Source: Nitrososphaerota archaeon
GTDB taxonomy: Archaea; Thermoproteota; Nitrososphaeria; Nitrososphaerales; Gagatemarchaeaceae
Length of the DNA stretch: 64,000 nt
Assembly (NCBI GenBank): GCA_029785195.1
Contig: JAFMAD010000001.1
Location: forward strand, 1-64,000
Reading direction: 5' to 3'
Part shown: piece by piece, positions 31,855 through 41,827 of the stretch
How the letters are laid out: the number at the start of each line of letters is the position of its first letter
How positions within the stretch are numbered: position 1 is the first letter of the stretch
Translations under genes and position numbers: made by a program
The notes under the pieces: model-generated
The model's database searches: none
Seen by the model: the letters and a program-made list of their open reading frames with translations, nothing else
What the model was told of the DNA's origin: nothing

Positions 31855-32310
31855 ATGAAGATATCAGGACGACAAAGAAAAGGCATCTCTCCAATCATAG
31901 CAACAGTCCTCATCATCGCAGCCACCCTCATCGCCTTCGCGGCGGTGGCAGGGTACATATTCGGCCTGTTCGGGTCGAGCACAAAGAGCGCACAGGCACA
32001 AGTGGTCGGTTCCAGCCTTGTAGCCTCGACCGGTGACTTGACGCTGACCTTCAGTAACAGTGGTGGTCAATCAGTAACCGTCTCCTCGGTTTCCGTAACC
32101 GTTGGTTCAACCACATACACCGAAACTCCCGGCGGAACGACATTTACAGCATCTGCGATACCTCCAGCTGTAACGACAGTCATTACCGTCGATGCTGGAA
32201 GTGGCACAGGACAATGGACGTCAAGCACATTCACCGCCGGTACGACCTACACCTTCAGTATAGTCCTCTCCAACGGCATCACCTCGACCATCTCAGTCAC
32301 AGCCTCATAG
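31855..32310 (+). CDS. Orphan type IV pilin-like protein
   Basis: 151 residues. RQRKGISPIIATVLIIAATL is a textbook type III signal with KG/I cleavage; the mature domain is Ser/Thr-rich (SSVSVTVGSTTYTETPGGTT) with NxS/T sequons few in number. It stands alone, away from both assembly operons, with its own promoter at 31825-31836 and a strong terminator-like hairpin downstream (32326-32362). It may be a subunit exported by either pilus machine. Confidence 0.88.
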   Translation: MKISGRQRKGISPIIATVLIIAATLIAFAAVAGYIFGLFGSSTKSAQAQVVGSSLVASTGDLTLTFSNSGGQSVTVSSVSVTVGSTTYTETPGGTTFTASAIPPAVTTVITVDAGSGTGQWTSSTFTAGTTYTFSIVLSNGITSTISVTAS

Positions 32311-32325
32311 AGACGCGCTTTCACC

Positions 32326-32362
32326 GCGGAGGACGGGGGACGTCCTCCGCCCTCCGATTTTT
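32326..32362 (+). terminator. Hairpin and T-tract terminator after the orphan pilin
   Basis: GCGGAGGAC and GTCCTCCGC form a perfect 9-bp stem around a 7-base loop, followed 7 bases later by TTTTT. It lies 16 bp after the pilin stop. Such structures are typical intrinsic terminators; archaeal termination needs mainly the T-tract, so the exact role is inferred. Confidence 0.6.
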
Positions 32363-33047
32363 GTGAAACCTGGGAAACCGCTGGCGCTTATTCTGCGTTC
32401 GTGTCGGTCAACGACTTCCCCATGCGAGATGGTTCGGCCAGCGTCAGGAGGGGACCTCAGTCTGCGGTCTTCTGCTCAGCCCGCATCGTAGAACATTCAG
32501 AGCACAGGCCGCCTGCGGCTGCTGGGGCGCCTAAGCCAGGGTCACTCACCCGGGGGAGGGGGGTGCCCTTTTTCCTGTAACATCTGTAACTTCTGTAGCA
32601 TGCCGCCGCAGCGAGGCCTCACCCCAAGTCCCTGCTGGCTGAGCTCCTCCGCCTACCAACCACGCACCAGACGTCGCTCCCGGCCAGTCCCCTGTCGCTG
32701 TGCCTTATGTCCAGGGCGAGCCCGGCCACCCTTCCCCCGAGCCGAGCTTCTCTTCTGGCAAGCGTCTTGCAGCATGCTCGCGGCCACTCTCTCCGCGTTC
32801 GTCCGCAGGATTTGATTTCCCCTTTCCCGCAAGTCTTTCCCACGGCTGTCGTAACCACCCCAAACGACCTCGAGGAGTGGACGGACGAGCTGATAGAGCC
32901 GCCGACCCAGAACGAAAAGGAGCTGATGTTCTGGTGTCAGGCGTGCTCTCTTCACCTGAGCGCCGACGGGGACCAGCCTCGGGAGGAAGGTGAGCTTATG
33001 GTTCAGGGTCCGCGTCCAGAAGATGGAACCCGAAACCATATTTTGGT
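32363..33047. other. Gene-poor stretch with short direct repeats
   Basis: No convincing gene. Open frames on both strands here (for example minus 32653-33258) have no family signature and no promoter. It contains three 9-bp direct repeats at 32575-32601. Towards its right end GGAACC (33025-33030) and GGTTCC (33045-33050) form an inverted repeat just upstream of the GT2 promoter, possibly an operator. Confidence 0.5.
32575..32601 (+). repeat. Three 9-bp tandem repeats
   Basis: CTGTAACAT, CTGTAACTT and CTGTAGCAT follow each other without gaps. They sit in a non-coding stretch and could be a protein binding array or chance. Confidence 0.6.
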
Positions 33048-33068
33048 TCCATAACGGGTAATTAAAGA
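33048..33068 (+). promoter_or_regulatory. Promoter of the GT2 gene, shared with pilus locus B
   Basis: The element starts TCCATAAC and ends TAATTAAAGA. The TATA core TAATTAAAG is centred about 25 bp upstream of the ATG at 33088. The whole 21-bp stretch matches 45575-45595 ahead of the locus B pilins at 19 of 21 positions, well beyond a bare TATA box. Confidence 0.65.
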
Positions 33069-33087
33069 CGGCCGGCCCAAGAGCACA

Positions 33088-34107
33088 ATGGCGAGCGTGC
33101 GGTATGCCGTTCAGCCGGCTGGCCGCGGTCGGAGGGGCCCTGTCCCAACTCTTGTCGTAGAACAGGTTTCCAAGTCCTCTACGGTGGACATCGGCGTGTT
33201 CGCCCACGACGAGGTGAAGAACATCCGCAACGTGCTGCGATCGCTCATGGCGACCCAAGCAGGCTCGGGGGCTCGGCGGAGGATATCTGTCTTCTCTTCT
33301 TCAAAGGATGGCACTAACGAGGCTGTCGAAGAGCTTGCCCATGCGGACAGGAGGGTGCGCCTGGTGAGGGAACAGACGAGGCAGGGCAAAGCCGCTTCCA
33401 TAAACCTCTTCCTCCAGTCATCGGCCGCAGACATCTGCGTGGTGGTCAGCGCCGACGTGGTCCCGGACGAAGAGGCAGTGGATGCGTTGGTGGGGGCGTT
33501 GAGCAACCCGACTGTCGGGCTGGCGGGCGCGACTGTCATCCCCACCAACCCGGCAGACACGTTCTTCGGCTTCGTCAGCCACCTCTTGTGGCGGCTACAC
33601 GGCCGGTTCGGCAAGGTCGGCGAGATGATAGCATTCAAGCGCGGGCTCGTCCCGTCGATAACCGGGACGACGTCGGTGGACGAGGCGTTCGTCCAGGCGG
33701 CCGTGGGGAACAAGGGGATGAAGACCGCGTGCGTTCCCGACGCTGTGGTATGGAACGGGGGGCCGGACAACATCGTCGACTTCATGAGGCAGAGGTCGAG
33801 GATATTCTCGGGGCATGTGAAGCTGGCGCTCCAATTCGGGGCGAAGATGCCCACCATGGACAGCGGCTTCGTCAAGAACGCCGCCGGGTTCGCCGTGCAG
33901 GAGAGCGGCAAGATCAGGAGGCGCGCAGGGTTCTCGGTCTGGAAGGGGGCGGTCTGGCTCGCGCTGGCAGCGACCCTCGAAGTGCTTGCGAGGTTTTACG
34001 GGATCGTAAGCCTCGCGTTGAAGGGAGAGGACACAGTCTGGAAACAGGTCCGTTCCGGGAGGGCTCCTCTCGGGACGAATGGCTCGGACCCGGTTGGGGC
34101 AGCGTAG
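33088..34107 (+). CDS. Family 2 glycosyltransferase
   Basis: 339 residues, leaderless ATG with a strong promoter. The GT-A fold is clear: IGVFAHDEVKNIRNVLRSL at the start, TRQGKAASINLFLQ in the sugar-nucleotide loop, then VVVSADVVPD in place of the usual DDD/DxD metal motif, and TTSVDEAF as the ED-like motif. A hydrophobic helix near residue 295-315 may bring it to the membrane. Predicted to transfer a hexose in surface-glycan assembly. High GC, unlike the genes that follow, and its promoter is shared with pilus locus B. Confidence 0.85.
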   Translation: MASVRYAVQPAGRGRRGPVPTLVVEQVSKSSTVDIGVFAHDEVKNIRNVLRSLMATQAGSGARRRISVFSSSKDGTNEAVEELAHADRRVRLVREQTRQGKAASINLFLQSSAADICVVVSADVVPDEEAVDALVGALSNPTVGLAGATVIPTNPADTFFGFVSHLLWRLHGRFGKVGEMIAFKRGLVPSITGTTSVDEAFVQAAVGNKGMKTACVPDAVVWNGGPDNIVDFMRQRSRIFSGHVKLALQFGAKMPTMDSGFVKNAAGFAVQESGKIRRRAGFSVWKGAVWLALAATLEVLARFYGIVSLALKGEDTVWKQVRSGRAPLGTNGSDPVGAA

Positions 34108-34232
34108 GCGGGCATGCTGGTGCGGATAAACTTCGTCCCCTTCGGCTCGCATTCCAACTCAGGAACGGCTACGGCGACCGGGTAGTCACGGGGTGCGGGA
34201 TACACGGTCAGCGGTTGTAATGAGGTCGAAAT

Positions 34233-35615
34233 TTGAGGCACAAGGCACTGGTTCTGGTCGTCGGCGTTGCTCTGATCGCGAGGCTCGTCACTTCCCTAAT
34301 CCGAATCACGCATGGACTGGTCCCGGTGCCGTTCGTCGGTCCCACGCCGTGGGCTGACTACAACGTTTACGTTTCCGAGTTGCACTTTGTCGCACAGGGG
34401 TATCTCCCCTATAGGGACTTCGGCTTCAGTTACATGCCGCTCTTCCTCTATGCGCTTCTCCCCTTCTACATTCTTCTCGGCACCTATGGCCCTTCTCTGA
34501 CCATCGTGCTCACAGACGCCCTGACAGCCGGCCTAATTTATTTGATAACTTTGAGGAGGCTTGAAACCAAGTTCGCTCTTGCCGCAGGCCTCTCCTACGC
34601 CCTCCTGCCCTTCGCGCTGTACAACGAAGGGTATCTGTGGCTGAGCAGCCAGCCTATGACACTCTTCGCGATCCTCTCGCTGTATCTGCTCTTGGAAGAG
34701 AGACCATACCAAGCATTTGTGGCCCTGGCCGTTTCTGTGCTCTTCAAACAAGAAACCATAGTCCTGCTTCCAGTGTTCTTCGCTTGGCAGTTAAGAACGA
34801 GCTTCGCAAAGGCTTTGAGGGGCACCGGAGTCTTCATGGCGATGGTCTTGGCCGCTTCAGTCCCGTTTCTCATCACGGCGGCTGACAACTACCTGTATGC
34901 GGTTAGCTATACCTTGGTCAAGCTTGGGCCACTCAAGCCCGAAGTTGTGAGTGCCCTCCCAACGGGAATCACAAGCATCCCGAACAAGCTCACATGCGCA
35001 AACAGCATTATCCCGGGACAATTCACGGGTCAAGTTTGCAGTGCAGCGAACCTGCTGAGCTTGAGCTGGGTCGTGAGCCAGCCGCTCGCTTACAGGGTAG
35101 TTGCTTCTTTCCAGGGCTTATTGGTGGTCCTCGCTCCCGCGTTCGTTCTACTCTTAGGCATCTCGCTATATTCAGCCCGTCGGGCCGACAATTTCCTTCA
35201 GTTGGCTTCCGCTGCTTCGGTCGTCAGCATCCTGGTGGTTTTTGGATTCTTCGTCCACGGTGTTCTAGCTTACTATTTCGTACCTGTTTACGCCCTTGCT
35301 ATTTCTGCGTCCACAAGCAGGACATCAGCTGGCGTTGCGGTCGCAGGGAGCATGCTCTCTTTCCTCGTCCCGGAAGGGGTTTTCCAGACGTTCCTCCCGA
35401 TTGGAATCTTGTTCGCTCTGGTCATTATTGAGGACCACCGATTATCAAAGAGGGGCGTTAGTGCTGACCCCTCCCATTTAGACACACCACGCAAGCGAAT
35501 AATACAGAGGGGCGAAGCACATGTGAAGTTCGGCCAGACCTTCGCGCGGGATCAACCAAAAGCTTGGCCAAGTAGGGTTCCAATCAAGCGAAGTCACTGT
35601 GGCGGGAGCCTTTGA
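34233..35615 (+). CDS. Polytopic membrane glycosyltransferase-like protein
   Basis: 460 residues from a TTG at 34233. About ten hydrophobic helices; the first loop HFVAQGYLPYRDFGFSYMPL contains the Asp and aromatic pattern of GT-C enzymes (GT39/GT87-like) that use polyprenyl-phosphate sugars. The C-terminal 60 residues are polar and overlap the next gene by 17 bp. Third codon positions are visibly richer in A/T than in neighbouring genes, suggesting acquisition. Sugar and acceptor unknown. Confidence 0.72.
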   Translation: MRHKALVLVVGVALIARLVTSLIRITHGLVPVPFVGPTPWADYNVYVSELHFVAQGYLPYRDFGFSYMPLFLYALLPFYILLGTYGPSLTIVLTDALTAGLIYLITLRRLETKFALAAGLSYALLPFALYNEGYLWLSSQPMTLFAILSLYLLLEERPYQAFVALAVSVLFKQETIVLLPVFFAWQLRTSFAKALRGTGVFMAMVLAASVPFLITAADNYLYAVSYTLVKLGPLKPEVVSALPTGITSIPNKLTCANSIIPGQFTGQVCSAANLLSLSWVVSQPLAYRVVASFQGLLVVLAPAFVLLLGISLYSARRADNFLQLASAASVVSILVVFGFFVHGVLAYYFVPVYALAISASTSRTSAGVAVAGSMLSFLVPEGVFQTFLPIGILFALVIIEDHRLSKRGVSADPSHLDTPRKRIIQRGEAHVKFGQTFARDQPKAWPSRVPIKRSHCGGSL

Positions 35616-36699
35616 AGTGGAATTGACCTTTCCCACAGCTCATACGTTTGGTAGTGGAAAGAAGATTCGAGTTGCCGTGGTAGGTTGTGGTCTTATCGCT
35701 CGGAGGTCACACATCTCCGCATGGAAAAAATTGGGTGCCGCTATTACGCTGGTCGATACCAGTCAAGCTGCACTCGACTCGACAGGTCGGGAGTTTGGAA
35801 TCGGAAGCATGTTTCATAGTCTCTCTGACTTGTTCGAACGCACGAATGTTGACATTGTAGACATCGCAACACCCCCTGATAGCCATTGTGACTTGGCGAT
35901 TGCCGCGTTGGAGAGGGGGTGCCATGTAATCGTCGAAAAGCCCATGTGTCTTACGGTGGAAGAAGCAGATCGCGTTCTTTCGGTTGCAAGGAGCCGCGAC
36001 TTAAGGGTGGGTGTTTGTCACGATTGCCTCTATCTGCCGGCCATCCAATATGCGAGTGAATATCTCGAAAGCGGGAGAGCGGGAAGGCTGAATGGATTGA
36101 TATTCAGGTACCTTGAATGGAATGACAATCCGCGGCTTGATGACGGGAGATTCTGGTATCGTAAGCTGAGAGGCGACATTTTCTACCACATAATACCCCA
36201 TGTAGCTTACTTGTCAATGAAATTTCTCGGTGACCTAACGGTAGTGAGCGTCGATGTGTCCAAGATATCAGGAACAACGCTCCCATTCGATCAACTGAAT
36301 ATACTCATGAAGAACAAGAAGCGACAGTATGCCAATATCGTAATGTCAATCAACTCTCCGGGCGGATGGATGGAGATAGAATTCATAGGCGAAAAGAGGA
36401 ACGTACGTGCCGGCTTGGCTTTCTACACCTTTAGAGGCGGCACCCGAGAAGGAGGCTTGAGACCGACATTAGACACAATCTCTGAGAATCTCTCAATGTT
36501 CTTTACAATCACACTCTCACTCTTCAAAGGGATGGTTCGGAGGCGCAGTGGCAGGTCGACCCACTTCTTGCTCTTCAACGATTTCGTCGCTTCAATAGGC
36601 AGAAAGGACTCGGGGAAGTTTCCATTTCTTTGCAGCGGTGAAGGGGGTAGGAGAGTGGTCGCCTTGACGAATGAAATCGTCGAGCGGCTTCAAACCTGA
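35599..36699 (+). CDS. Gfo/Idh/MocA-family NAD(P)-dependent oxidoreductase
   Basis: 366 residues from a GTG at 35599 (later starts are possible). The Rossmann start IRVAVVGCGLIARRSHISAW, VDIVDIATPPDSHCDLAIAA and the active-site VIVEKPMCLTVEEAD are diagnostic; the catalytic Lys is in the EKP motif. These enzymes oxidise or reduce sugars and inositols, here probably a nucleotide sugar for the glycan genes around it. A/T-rich codon use like the preceding gene, with which it overlaps by 17 bp. Confidence 0.9.
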   Translation: MAGAFEVELTFPTAHTFGSGKKIRVAVVGCGLIARRSHISAWKKLGAAITLVDTSQAALDSTGREFGIGSMFHSLSDLFERTNVDIVDIATPPDSHCDLAIAALERGCHVIVEKPMCLTVEEADRVLSVARSRDLRVGVCHDCLYLPAIQYASEYLESGRAGRLNGLIFRYLEWNDNPRLDDGRFWYRKLRGDIFYHIIPHVAYLSMKFLGDLTVVSVDVSKISGTTLPFDQLNILMKNKKRQYANIVMSINSPGGWMEIEFIGEKRNVRAGLAFYTFRGGTREGGLRPTLDTISENLSMFFTITLSLFKGMVRRRSGRSTHFLLFNDFVASIGRKDSGKFPFLCSGEGGRRVVALTNEIVERLQT

Positions 36700-37291
36700 C
36701 TCCTCACTCCTTGTCATGCATATATCGCATCGGTAAGTTACTCAATCCGCTGGAGGCAAGGACATGCGCGAGTTTTGTTCCGCCTTTGCTATCAGAATTC
36801 GACCTCTCGAATCCTCTTGGGAGCACGCACAGGCGTCTGTTCGATGATGGGGGAACCGCAACCTTCGCACCCCATTTTGAGTAGACCAACTTCTGCAAGG
36901 CCACATTCCACCATCAGATTTTCAAGGGAAATTGCCTTCGGGCGAATTCAACGTTGGTGAGATAAGAGCCAGACACACGCGAGGCTGTATTGGATTATGT
37001 CTGAGAAACAACAGGTGCTAGCGCGAGAGAAACAATCGCACTAACCAACGACCAAGGGAACTGAGTTTAGGTCGAACACGAGAGACACTAGAGTAAAGTA
37101 GGTATTTAGGCGCCGAGTCCAGTATAATCAGAATCGAGTCCCGGTTTGGCAAACGACCGACATTTCGCCTTTTTCGCCTTTGGATTCTGAGTTTCGGCCA
37201 GGCTCATCCATGACTTACCTTGCGGTCGAAAGTGTCAAAGTGGCGTAAGCAAAGGATTTAGAGGTCACGCACCTGAAACCAATCTGGCACT
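36700..37291. other. A/T-rich stretch without a gene
   Basis: Short frames only, none with a promoter and family signature. GGATTTAGAGG near 37258 may be the promoter of the methyltransferase. The length and base composition suggest decayed genes of the acquired glycan island. Confidence 0.45.
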
Positions 37292-38044
37292 ATGATTCCC
37301 GGTCTGGAGCGAGTCGTAAGATGGTCGGCAAGCCTTCTCGGGTACAACGTTGTCCCCTTGCCGGAGCGCAACAAAATGATCGAGAAGGATTTCGTACAAA
37401 TCTATCGGAAATGCAAAAACTACACAATGACGAGTATTGAAAGGATGTACGCCCTCTACACGTCCGTAGGGTACATTGTTGACAATAACATCCCTGGAGA
37501 CCTTGTTGAGTGCGGTGTATGGCGAGGGGGAAGCATCATGGTGATGGCTTACGCTTTGCTCGCGAAAGGGGACACCAGCAGAAAGCTGTACTTGTACGAC
37601 ACCTTCACAGGAATGCCACGACCGGCTGGTACGGATTTGGAACTTCCCGGCGGCTCCAAAGTATTGGAGACTTGGAATGACAAGCGGCAAGAGGATTACA
37701 ACGAGTGGGCTTTTTCATCTCTATCCGAAGTCAAGAAGAATGTGTTTTCCACTGGTTATCCTCCGGGTCGAATAGAATTCGTCAAGGGAAAAGTCGAAGA
37801 TACCATCCCGAACGTTATTCCCGAGAAAATTTCCTTGCTAAGATTAGACACTGACTGGTACGAATCAACTAAGCACGAGCTGAAGCATCTTTTCCCTCTA
37901 CTGCAGCAGAGAGGGGTCATCATAATTGACGATTACGGGAGTTGGGGCGGTTCAAAAGCGGCCGTTGACGAATTCCTGATGAGCAAATGCAACCCGTTGT
38001 TCCTCGCTCCCTTGGATTTGGAAGCGAGGATAGCGGTGGTTTGA
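37292..38044 (+). CDS. TylF/macrocin-O-methyltransferase-like protein
   Basis: 250 residues. The SAM-binding region GDLVECGVWRGGSIMVMAYAL, the strand LYLYDTFTGMPRP and the metal-binding LLRLDTDWYESTKHELKHLF with later VIIIDDYGSWGG are typical of TylF-type methyltransferases, which act on sugar hydroxyls. It likely O-methylates a glycan sugar. A/T-rich composition and isolated position between two non-coding gaps. Confidence 0.88.
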   Translation: MIPGLERVVRWSASLLGYNVVPLPERNKMIEKDFVQIYRKCKNYTMTSIERMYALYTSVGYIVDNNIPGDLVECGVWRGGSIMVMAYALLAKGDTSRKLYLYDTFTGMPRPAGTDLELPGGSKVLETWNDKRQEDYNEWAFSSLSEVKKNVFSTGYPPGRIEFVKGKVEDTIPNVIPEKISLLRLDTDWYESTKHELKHLFPLLQQRGVIIIDDYGSWGGSKAAVDEFLMSKCNPLFLAPLDLEARIAVV

Positions 38045-38864
38045 GGCTGTAGGGGACTTCAACTCCCTCAACTCAACGACCCATAGTGTGGCGTTCCAGG
38101 ATCACTGCTTTCTCTCACCCTGAGAGACGCAATTTTTGTGGCTAGTCTGGCGAGTGGTTCTGTCGGTGCAAAAGTTTCTAAACTTTCCACATCAGGGAAG
38201 TGCTATTCTACGGTGACGACGTGTGACTCCATCATTGCTGGCATTGGGCATTTCATACACGCACCCTTCGCGGCCAATCTTGTCGCACTCCACTTTGGCT
38301 AGGAATTGGGTATGTGTTCTCGAGCATTGGCCATCCACTTTGCCCATCCTCTTCACGTTCTCTTGGCGTCGATGAATATGCTCGTCATTAGTCTCTACTG
38401 TGACGAATTTGTGATAGCCGATCTACACGGTTCAAGGTGAAACTTTGAACCCAATCACTCTGGTTACGTGCCTGCAGGCAAGGAAACTGCTGAACCCGCA
38501 TCTGATATTCTTACATCAATTACAATTTGTCCTTCGAATAAATTACTATATGCCGTGTCAGCAAACATCTCCTGCAAATGGCCGATGTCGTCCCCAGTGG
38601 CGGTTCGCAACAGATTCGAATCTTGTCGTCATGCAACCAGACGGAGCGCCCGAGTCTTGAGTCAAGCAAGACGAGCCGCTTTTCAATAACATTGCTAAGC
38701 GATTGGAAACCTGATTGGCCGCTCAAACCGCTAGGAGGTATAGCCACACCTGGGCAGGTATACAGAACTGCCTTTCCTGAAGAGGGATAATATGAGTAAC
38801 TTGGGCCAATTCTGGTAACAGCCTACAATCAAGGCGACTTGAGAAACCGTTTCGCGGGGATTTG
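38045..38864. other. 820-bp stretch without a gene in the glycan island
   Basis: No frame longer than about 75 codons and none with recognisable content. TGCCTGCAGGCA, a 12-bp perfect palindrome, lies at 38469-38480. The stretch is probably debris of lost genes. Confidence 0.45.
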
Positions 38865-40079
38865 TTACCAACCTGCCCCACCATCTTCGCGCCCGAGCGA
38901 GCTTGTGTCTTCCTTTGCATGAACCATAGTCCCACCCTCGAACCCCCTGATCGCCCCAAGGAATTCTGAGAATGTCCTTGAGTATGTGTACTCGCTTGCG
39001 GTTCTCACTCCATTCATCGCTATCCGCTCTCTCAAATGCGGATTATGAAACAAGGACATTACAGCATCCGCAATTGCTTGTGAGTCCTGGACTGGCACGA
39101 TTAAACCGTTAATGCTGTCGCGTATGTACATGCTAGGTCCACCGGAATCCGTAGCGACAATTGCGCATCCTGCGGCCATTGCTTCAAGAGCTGGTGAGGA
39201 GAACCCCTCTGTAACGGACGGTAGTACAAAAATCTCCGCCAACTCGTACAGTTGTGCTAGTTTTTCATCGGTCGGCCTACGAAAGAACTTGACGAATGAG
39301 GGAACCGCCCCATGGTAGTCACCAAATGCCACGAATGAAATCGTAGGGTCACGCCTACGCATCAACTGTATTGCGGACACAGCGTATTTCGCCCCTTTGG
39401 ATGGTGATTTGCGCAATGGGACTAGCACCGTGTTCGCCTTTTTTCTTGCAACGTGTCTCAAACCCGTGTTCCTGTATCCCACATACCAGCAGACATGGAT
39501 CAATGCTGAACCTTCGGGCTCAAATCTCTCTTGCAGTTTCTGATTATTCACTATTTTGTGAAGGGGGAAACCATAGGTACTTCTGGCCAGCGGAGCGAGA
39601 CGGCCACTAAACGCAGGCGAGTCTTCCTCAGCCTGGATCAGATAGTATTTGTTTCGTGCCCCTACGAAGCGGTTCACGTAGTAAGCAGTCTCCCAACTTG
39701 TCGCGACAAGTCGCTCGACTTGCACCTTCGGGAGGTCAAATAGGATGTCAACCCTCTCCGGCGTTTCTAACCCGCTTGGAATTGACTGTGTGTGCAACAA
39801 ACGCACAAGGGGGCGCAGGATTCGATACCCAATTCTATTGCACATCATGACGTTGAGCACCGATTCTATCGTGTGCTCTCTCGAACGGATTGATTGCCAC
39901 AATGCCATGTCACGGTGGACCGAATACACATATCGGCGAGAGTCGGAGAGGAACAAAATGCCCACATCCATGCCTAACCTTGAGAGTTGGTCCGAAAGCA
40001 AGTAAATCAGCTTGTATCCTCCTACGTACGAAATTGGGACTGCCGGCAGGACAAATATGTAGTCGTAAGTCTTCAACAT
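38865..40079 (-). CDS. Family 4 (GT-B) glycosyltransferase
   Basis: 404 residues. The N-terminal Rossmann domain begins YIFVLPAVPISYVGGYKLI; the C-terminal donor-binding domain has KYAVSAIQLMRRRDPTISFV and the signature VLPSVTEGFSSPALEAMAAG with the E-x7-E motif, followed by AIVATDSGGPSMYI and NGLIVP. It is predicted to use a nucleotide sugar and to retain anomeric configuration. A/T-rich codons, opposite orientation to the methyltransferase; probably part of the acquired island. Confidence 0.88.
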   Translation of the reverse strand: MLKTYDYIFVLPAVPISYVGGYKLIYLLSDQLSRLGMDVGILFLSDSRRYVYSVHRDMALWQSIRSREHTIESVLNVMMCNRIGYRILRPLVRLLHTQSIPSGLETPERVDILFDLPKVQVERLVATSWETAYYVNRFVGARNKYYLIQAEEDSPAFSGRLAPLARSTYGFPLHKIVNNQKLQERFEPEGSALIHVCWYVGYRNTGLRHVARKKANTVLVPLRKSPSKGAKYAVSAIQLMRRRDPTISFVAFGDYHGAVPSFVKFFRRPTDEKLAQLYELAEIFVLPSVTEGFSSPALEAMAAGCAIVATDSGGPSMYIRDSINGLIVPVQDSQAIADAVMSLFHNPHLRERIAMNGVRTASEYTYSRTFSEFLGAIRGFEGGTMVHAKEDTSSLGREDGGAGW

Positions 40080-40686
40080 TGGTCATTTCTCCTCCAATCT
40101 ACAGCGCGCCTTAGTGTTCGGCGAGTTTCTCAAGCTTTAAGTTTTGGACGCTGTCCCTCAAATCAACGCGCCAAGCACCTTTCATGAACCATGAACCAAA
40201 CACCAAGAGGGCCGATAGTGAAACAATCTCGGTTCTCCCGGGTTTTCTCTTGGCTCTCTTGATGCTGGCTTTCAATCCGCGAAGGGCCTACTCTGATGGC
40301 CGGGAATGAGTCTGCCTATCGGAGACGTACCCAGAGACTGCCGAAAAATTCGTCGGCCCCACGGCGAACCATCGGGAATGAAATCCTGGCTACGTTAGAG
40401 ACCGTGGCCGATTCATCGATGTGAAGACACCATATGCCCTGAAGGCATCAATCTGCAACACGTTCGTCGCTGCGATAATCTAGGCATTCAGGCCTGACGG
40501 GCTTGGTTCCAATCGCCGTCATAGCAGATTCATGCGACGGACAACCTTTCGTAAGCCACCTGGCAGACCTTCATGTGCCGGTCTTTCGCATGAGCTAAAC
40601 GGGGTTCAGGAGGGGCGACTCCGCTCCTAGCCGTTCCAGTCCGTTTGGTGCTACCTCAAATAAAGCTCCCGGCCTGCCCCAACCCA
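40080..40686. other. Non-coding stretch with a possible IS605 remnant
   Basis: No intact gene. ATGCC-CTGAA-GGCAT at 40434-40448 resembles, in the opposite orientation, the hairpin at the end of the TnpB remnant at 30516-30535. Minus-strand reading near it gives QIDAFRAYG, reminiscent of the QANAFRHW end of that TnpB. CAAATAAAGC near 40659 is the likely promoter of the next gene. Confidence 0.4.
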
Positions 40687-41601
40687 ATGGAAGAAGTCCC
40701 GCTTGTCGCAGTAGTGGTCGTCGCCCACAATGACGACACGTCAATCTTGTCTGCAGCGGAAAGAGTCGTGTCAGGTTCGTCTTATCCTAACCTCACTGTA
40801 ATAGGTATCAACAACGGAAGCGAGAAAGGAGATTCCACCGTCAAGGTGAGCGACAAGGTGGAACTCGTCCGCACCGGACTCAACGAGGGGTTCGCCAGCG
40901 CGTGCAACATTGGGGCCAGGAAAGCGTTTGCCAAAGGCGCCAAGTTCGTCCTCTTGCTCAACGACGATGCTACCCCCGCTAGAGGGTGCATCGAAACGAT
41001 GGTGGAGAGCCTCAGGGAAGAGCCGAACGTGGGGCTGCTTTGCTCCGCGGTCGCTTCCGACGGGTCTGACTTGGTCGAAAGCGCCGGTGACAGATACAAC
41101 GCGTGGCTGGGGCTGACCCTCCACAGCGCGAAAGGCAGGAGGCTGAGAGACATAGCAAGAACGCGGCCGAGGGTGGACTTCGCCCCTGCGGTCGCGCTCA
41201 TGGCCAGGGCTGAAAGGCTCCTAGAACTTGGGCTTCTTGACACAAGGTACTTCATGTACCTCGAGGACCTCGATCTCTCCATCAGGATGAAGCGGGCGGG
41301 TTACTCGCTGTCATGCCTCACGGAGTCGTACGTCTCCCACGCTTCGTCGTCCACCTCGAAGCAGTACCCTGGGCTCAAGGAATACTACATGATGAGGAAC
41401 AGGTTCGTCCTCTGCCTCCTCCTCAAAAGGCGGTTTCAGCTCGTGACGGTGGCCCTCTCGACCCCCTGGGTGCTGCTGTTCCGCGTCCTGCGAAAGTTCC
41501 CTAACCCGGACCCTGACGAGCTGAAAGGTCTCTGCTACGGCGTCGTCGACGGGATGAGACTCACCTACGGACCCAGCTCGAGGGAAGCTTATTCCCCCTA
41601 A
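40687..41601 (+). CDS. Family 2 glycosyltransferase, rhamnosyltransferase-like
   Basis: 304 residues from ATG 40687; a TTG at 40645 is open but lies upstream of the TATA-like CAAATAAAGC (centre 40659), which fits ATG 40687. GT-A motifs: VAVVVVAHNDDTSILSAAER, GLNEGFASACNIGARKAF, LLLNDDATP (metal binding) and YFMYLEDLDLSIRMKRAGY with the catalytic ED-like motif. The pattern is that of WsaE/RfbN-type rhamnosyltransferases. A rhamnose donor would be made by the rml genes just downstream. High GC, unlike the three genes before. Confidence 0.85.
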   Translation: MEEVPLVAVVVVAHNDDTSILSAAERVVSGSSYPNLTVIGINNGSEKGDSTVKVSDKVELVRTGLNEGFASACNIGARKAFAKGAKFVLLLNDDATPARGCIETMVESLREEPNVGLLCSAVASDGSDLVESAGDRYNAWLGLTLHSAKGRRLRDIARTRPRVDFAPAVALMARAERLLELGLLDTRYFMYLEDLDLSIRMKRAGYSLSCLTESYVSHASSSTSKQYPGLKEYYMMRNRFVLCLLLKRRFQLVTVALSTPWVLLFRVLRKFPNPDPDELKGLCYGVVDGMRLTYGPSSREAYSP

Positions 41602-41827
41602 CGGGGTAGAGCGACAGAAGTCGTCCCTCAACGGGCAAACTCGCAGCTCCGCCGAGCGTGTTAGACACTCGCAAGGCGACGAGGAGCGAACGAGCCCCCG
41701 CCGGGAGTCTTTGTCGGGGTCTTCGACAGAGCCAGACGGCGCGTGGCGCGACATCGGTCGGGGTTGACGGGCGCGCCGATGGTTGGACCGCGAACTCTGA
41801 AGCAGCCTGACAGTGCGGCTTTCCCGG

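Noticed and set aside
32653-33258. 201-codon minus-strand frame before the GT2 gene
   Set aside because: It overlaps the GT2 start and its promoter and shows no domain signature.
38520-38747. 75-codon minus-strand frame in the glycan gap (VWLHDDKIRICCEPPLG)
   Set aside because: Faint resemblance to FkbM methyltransferases only; no start signals and no second motif.
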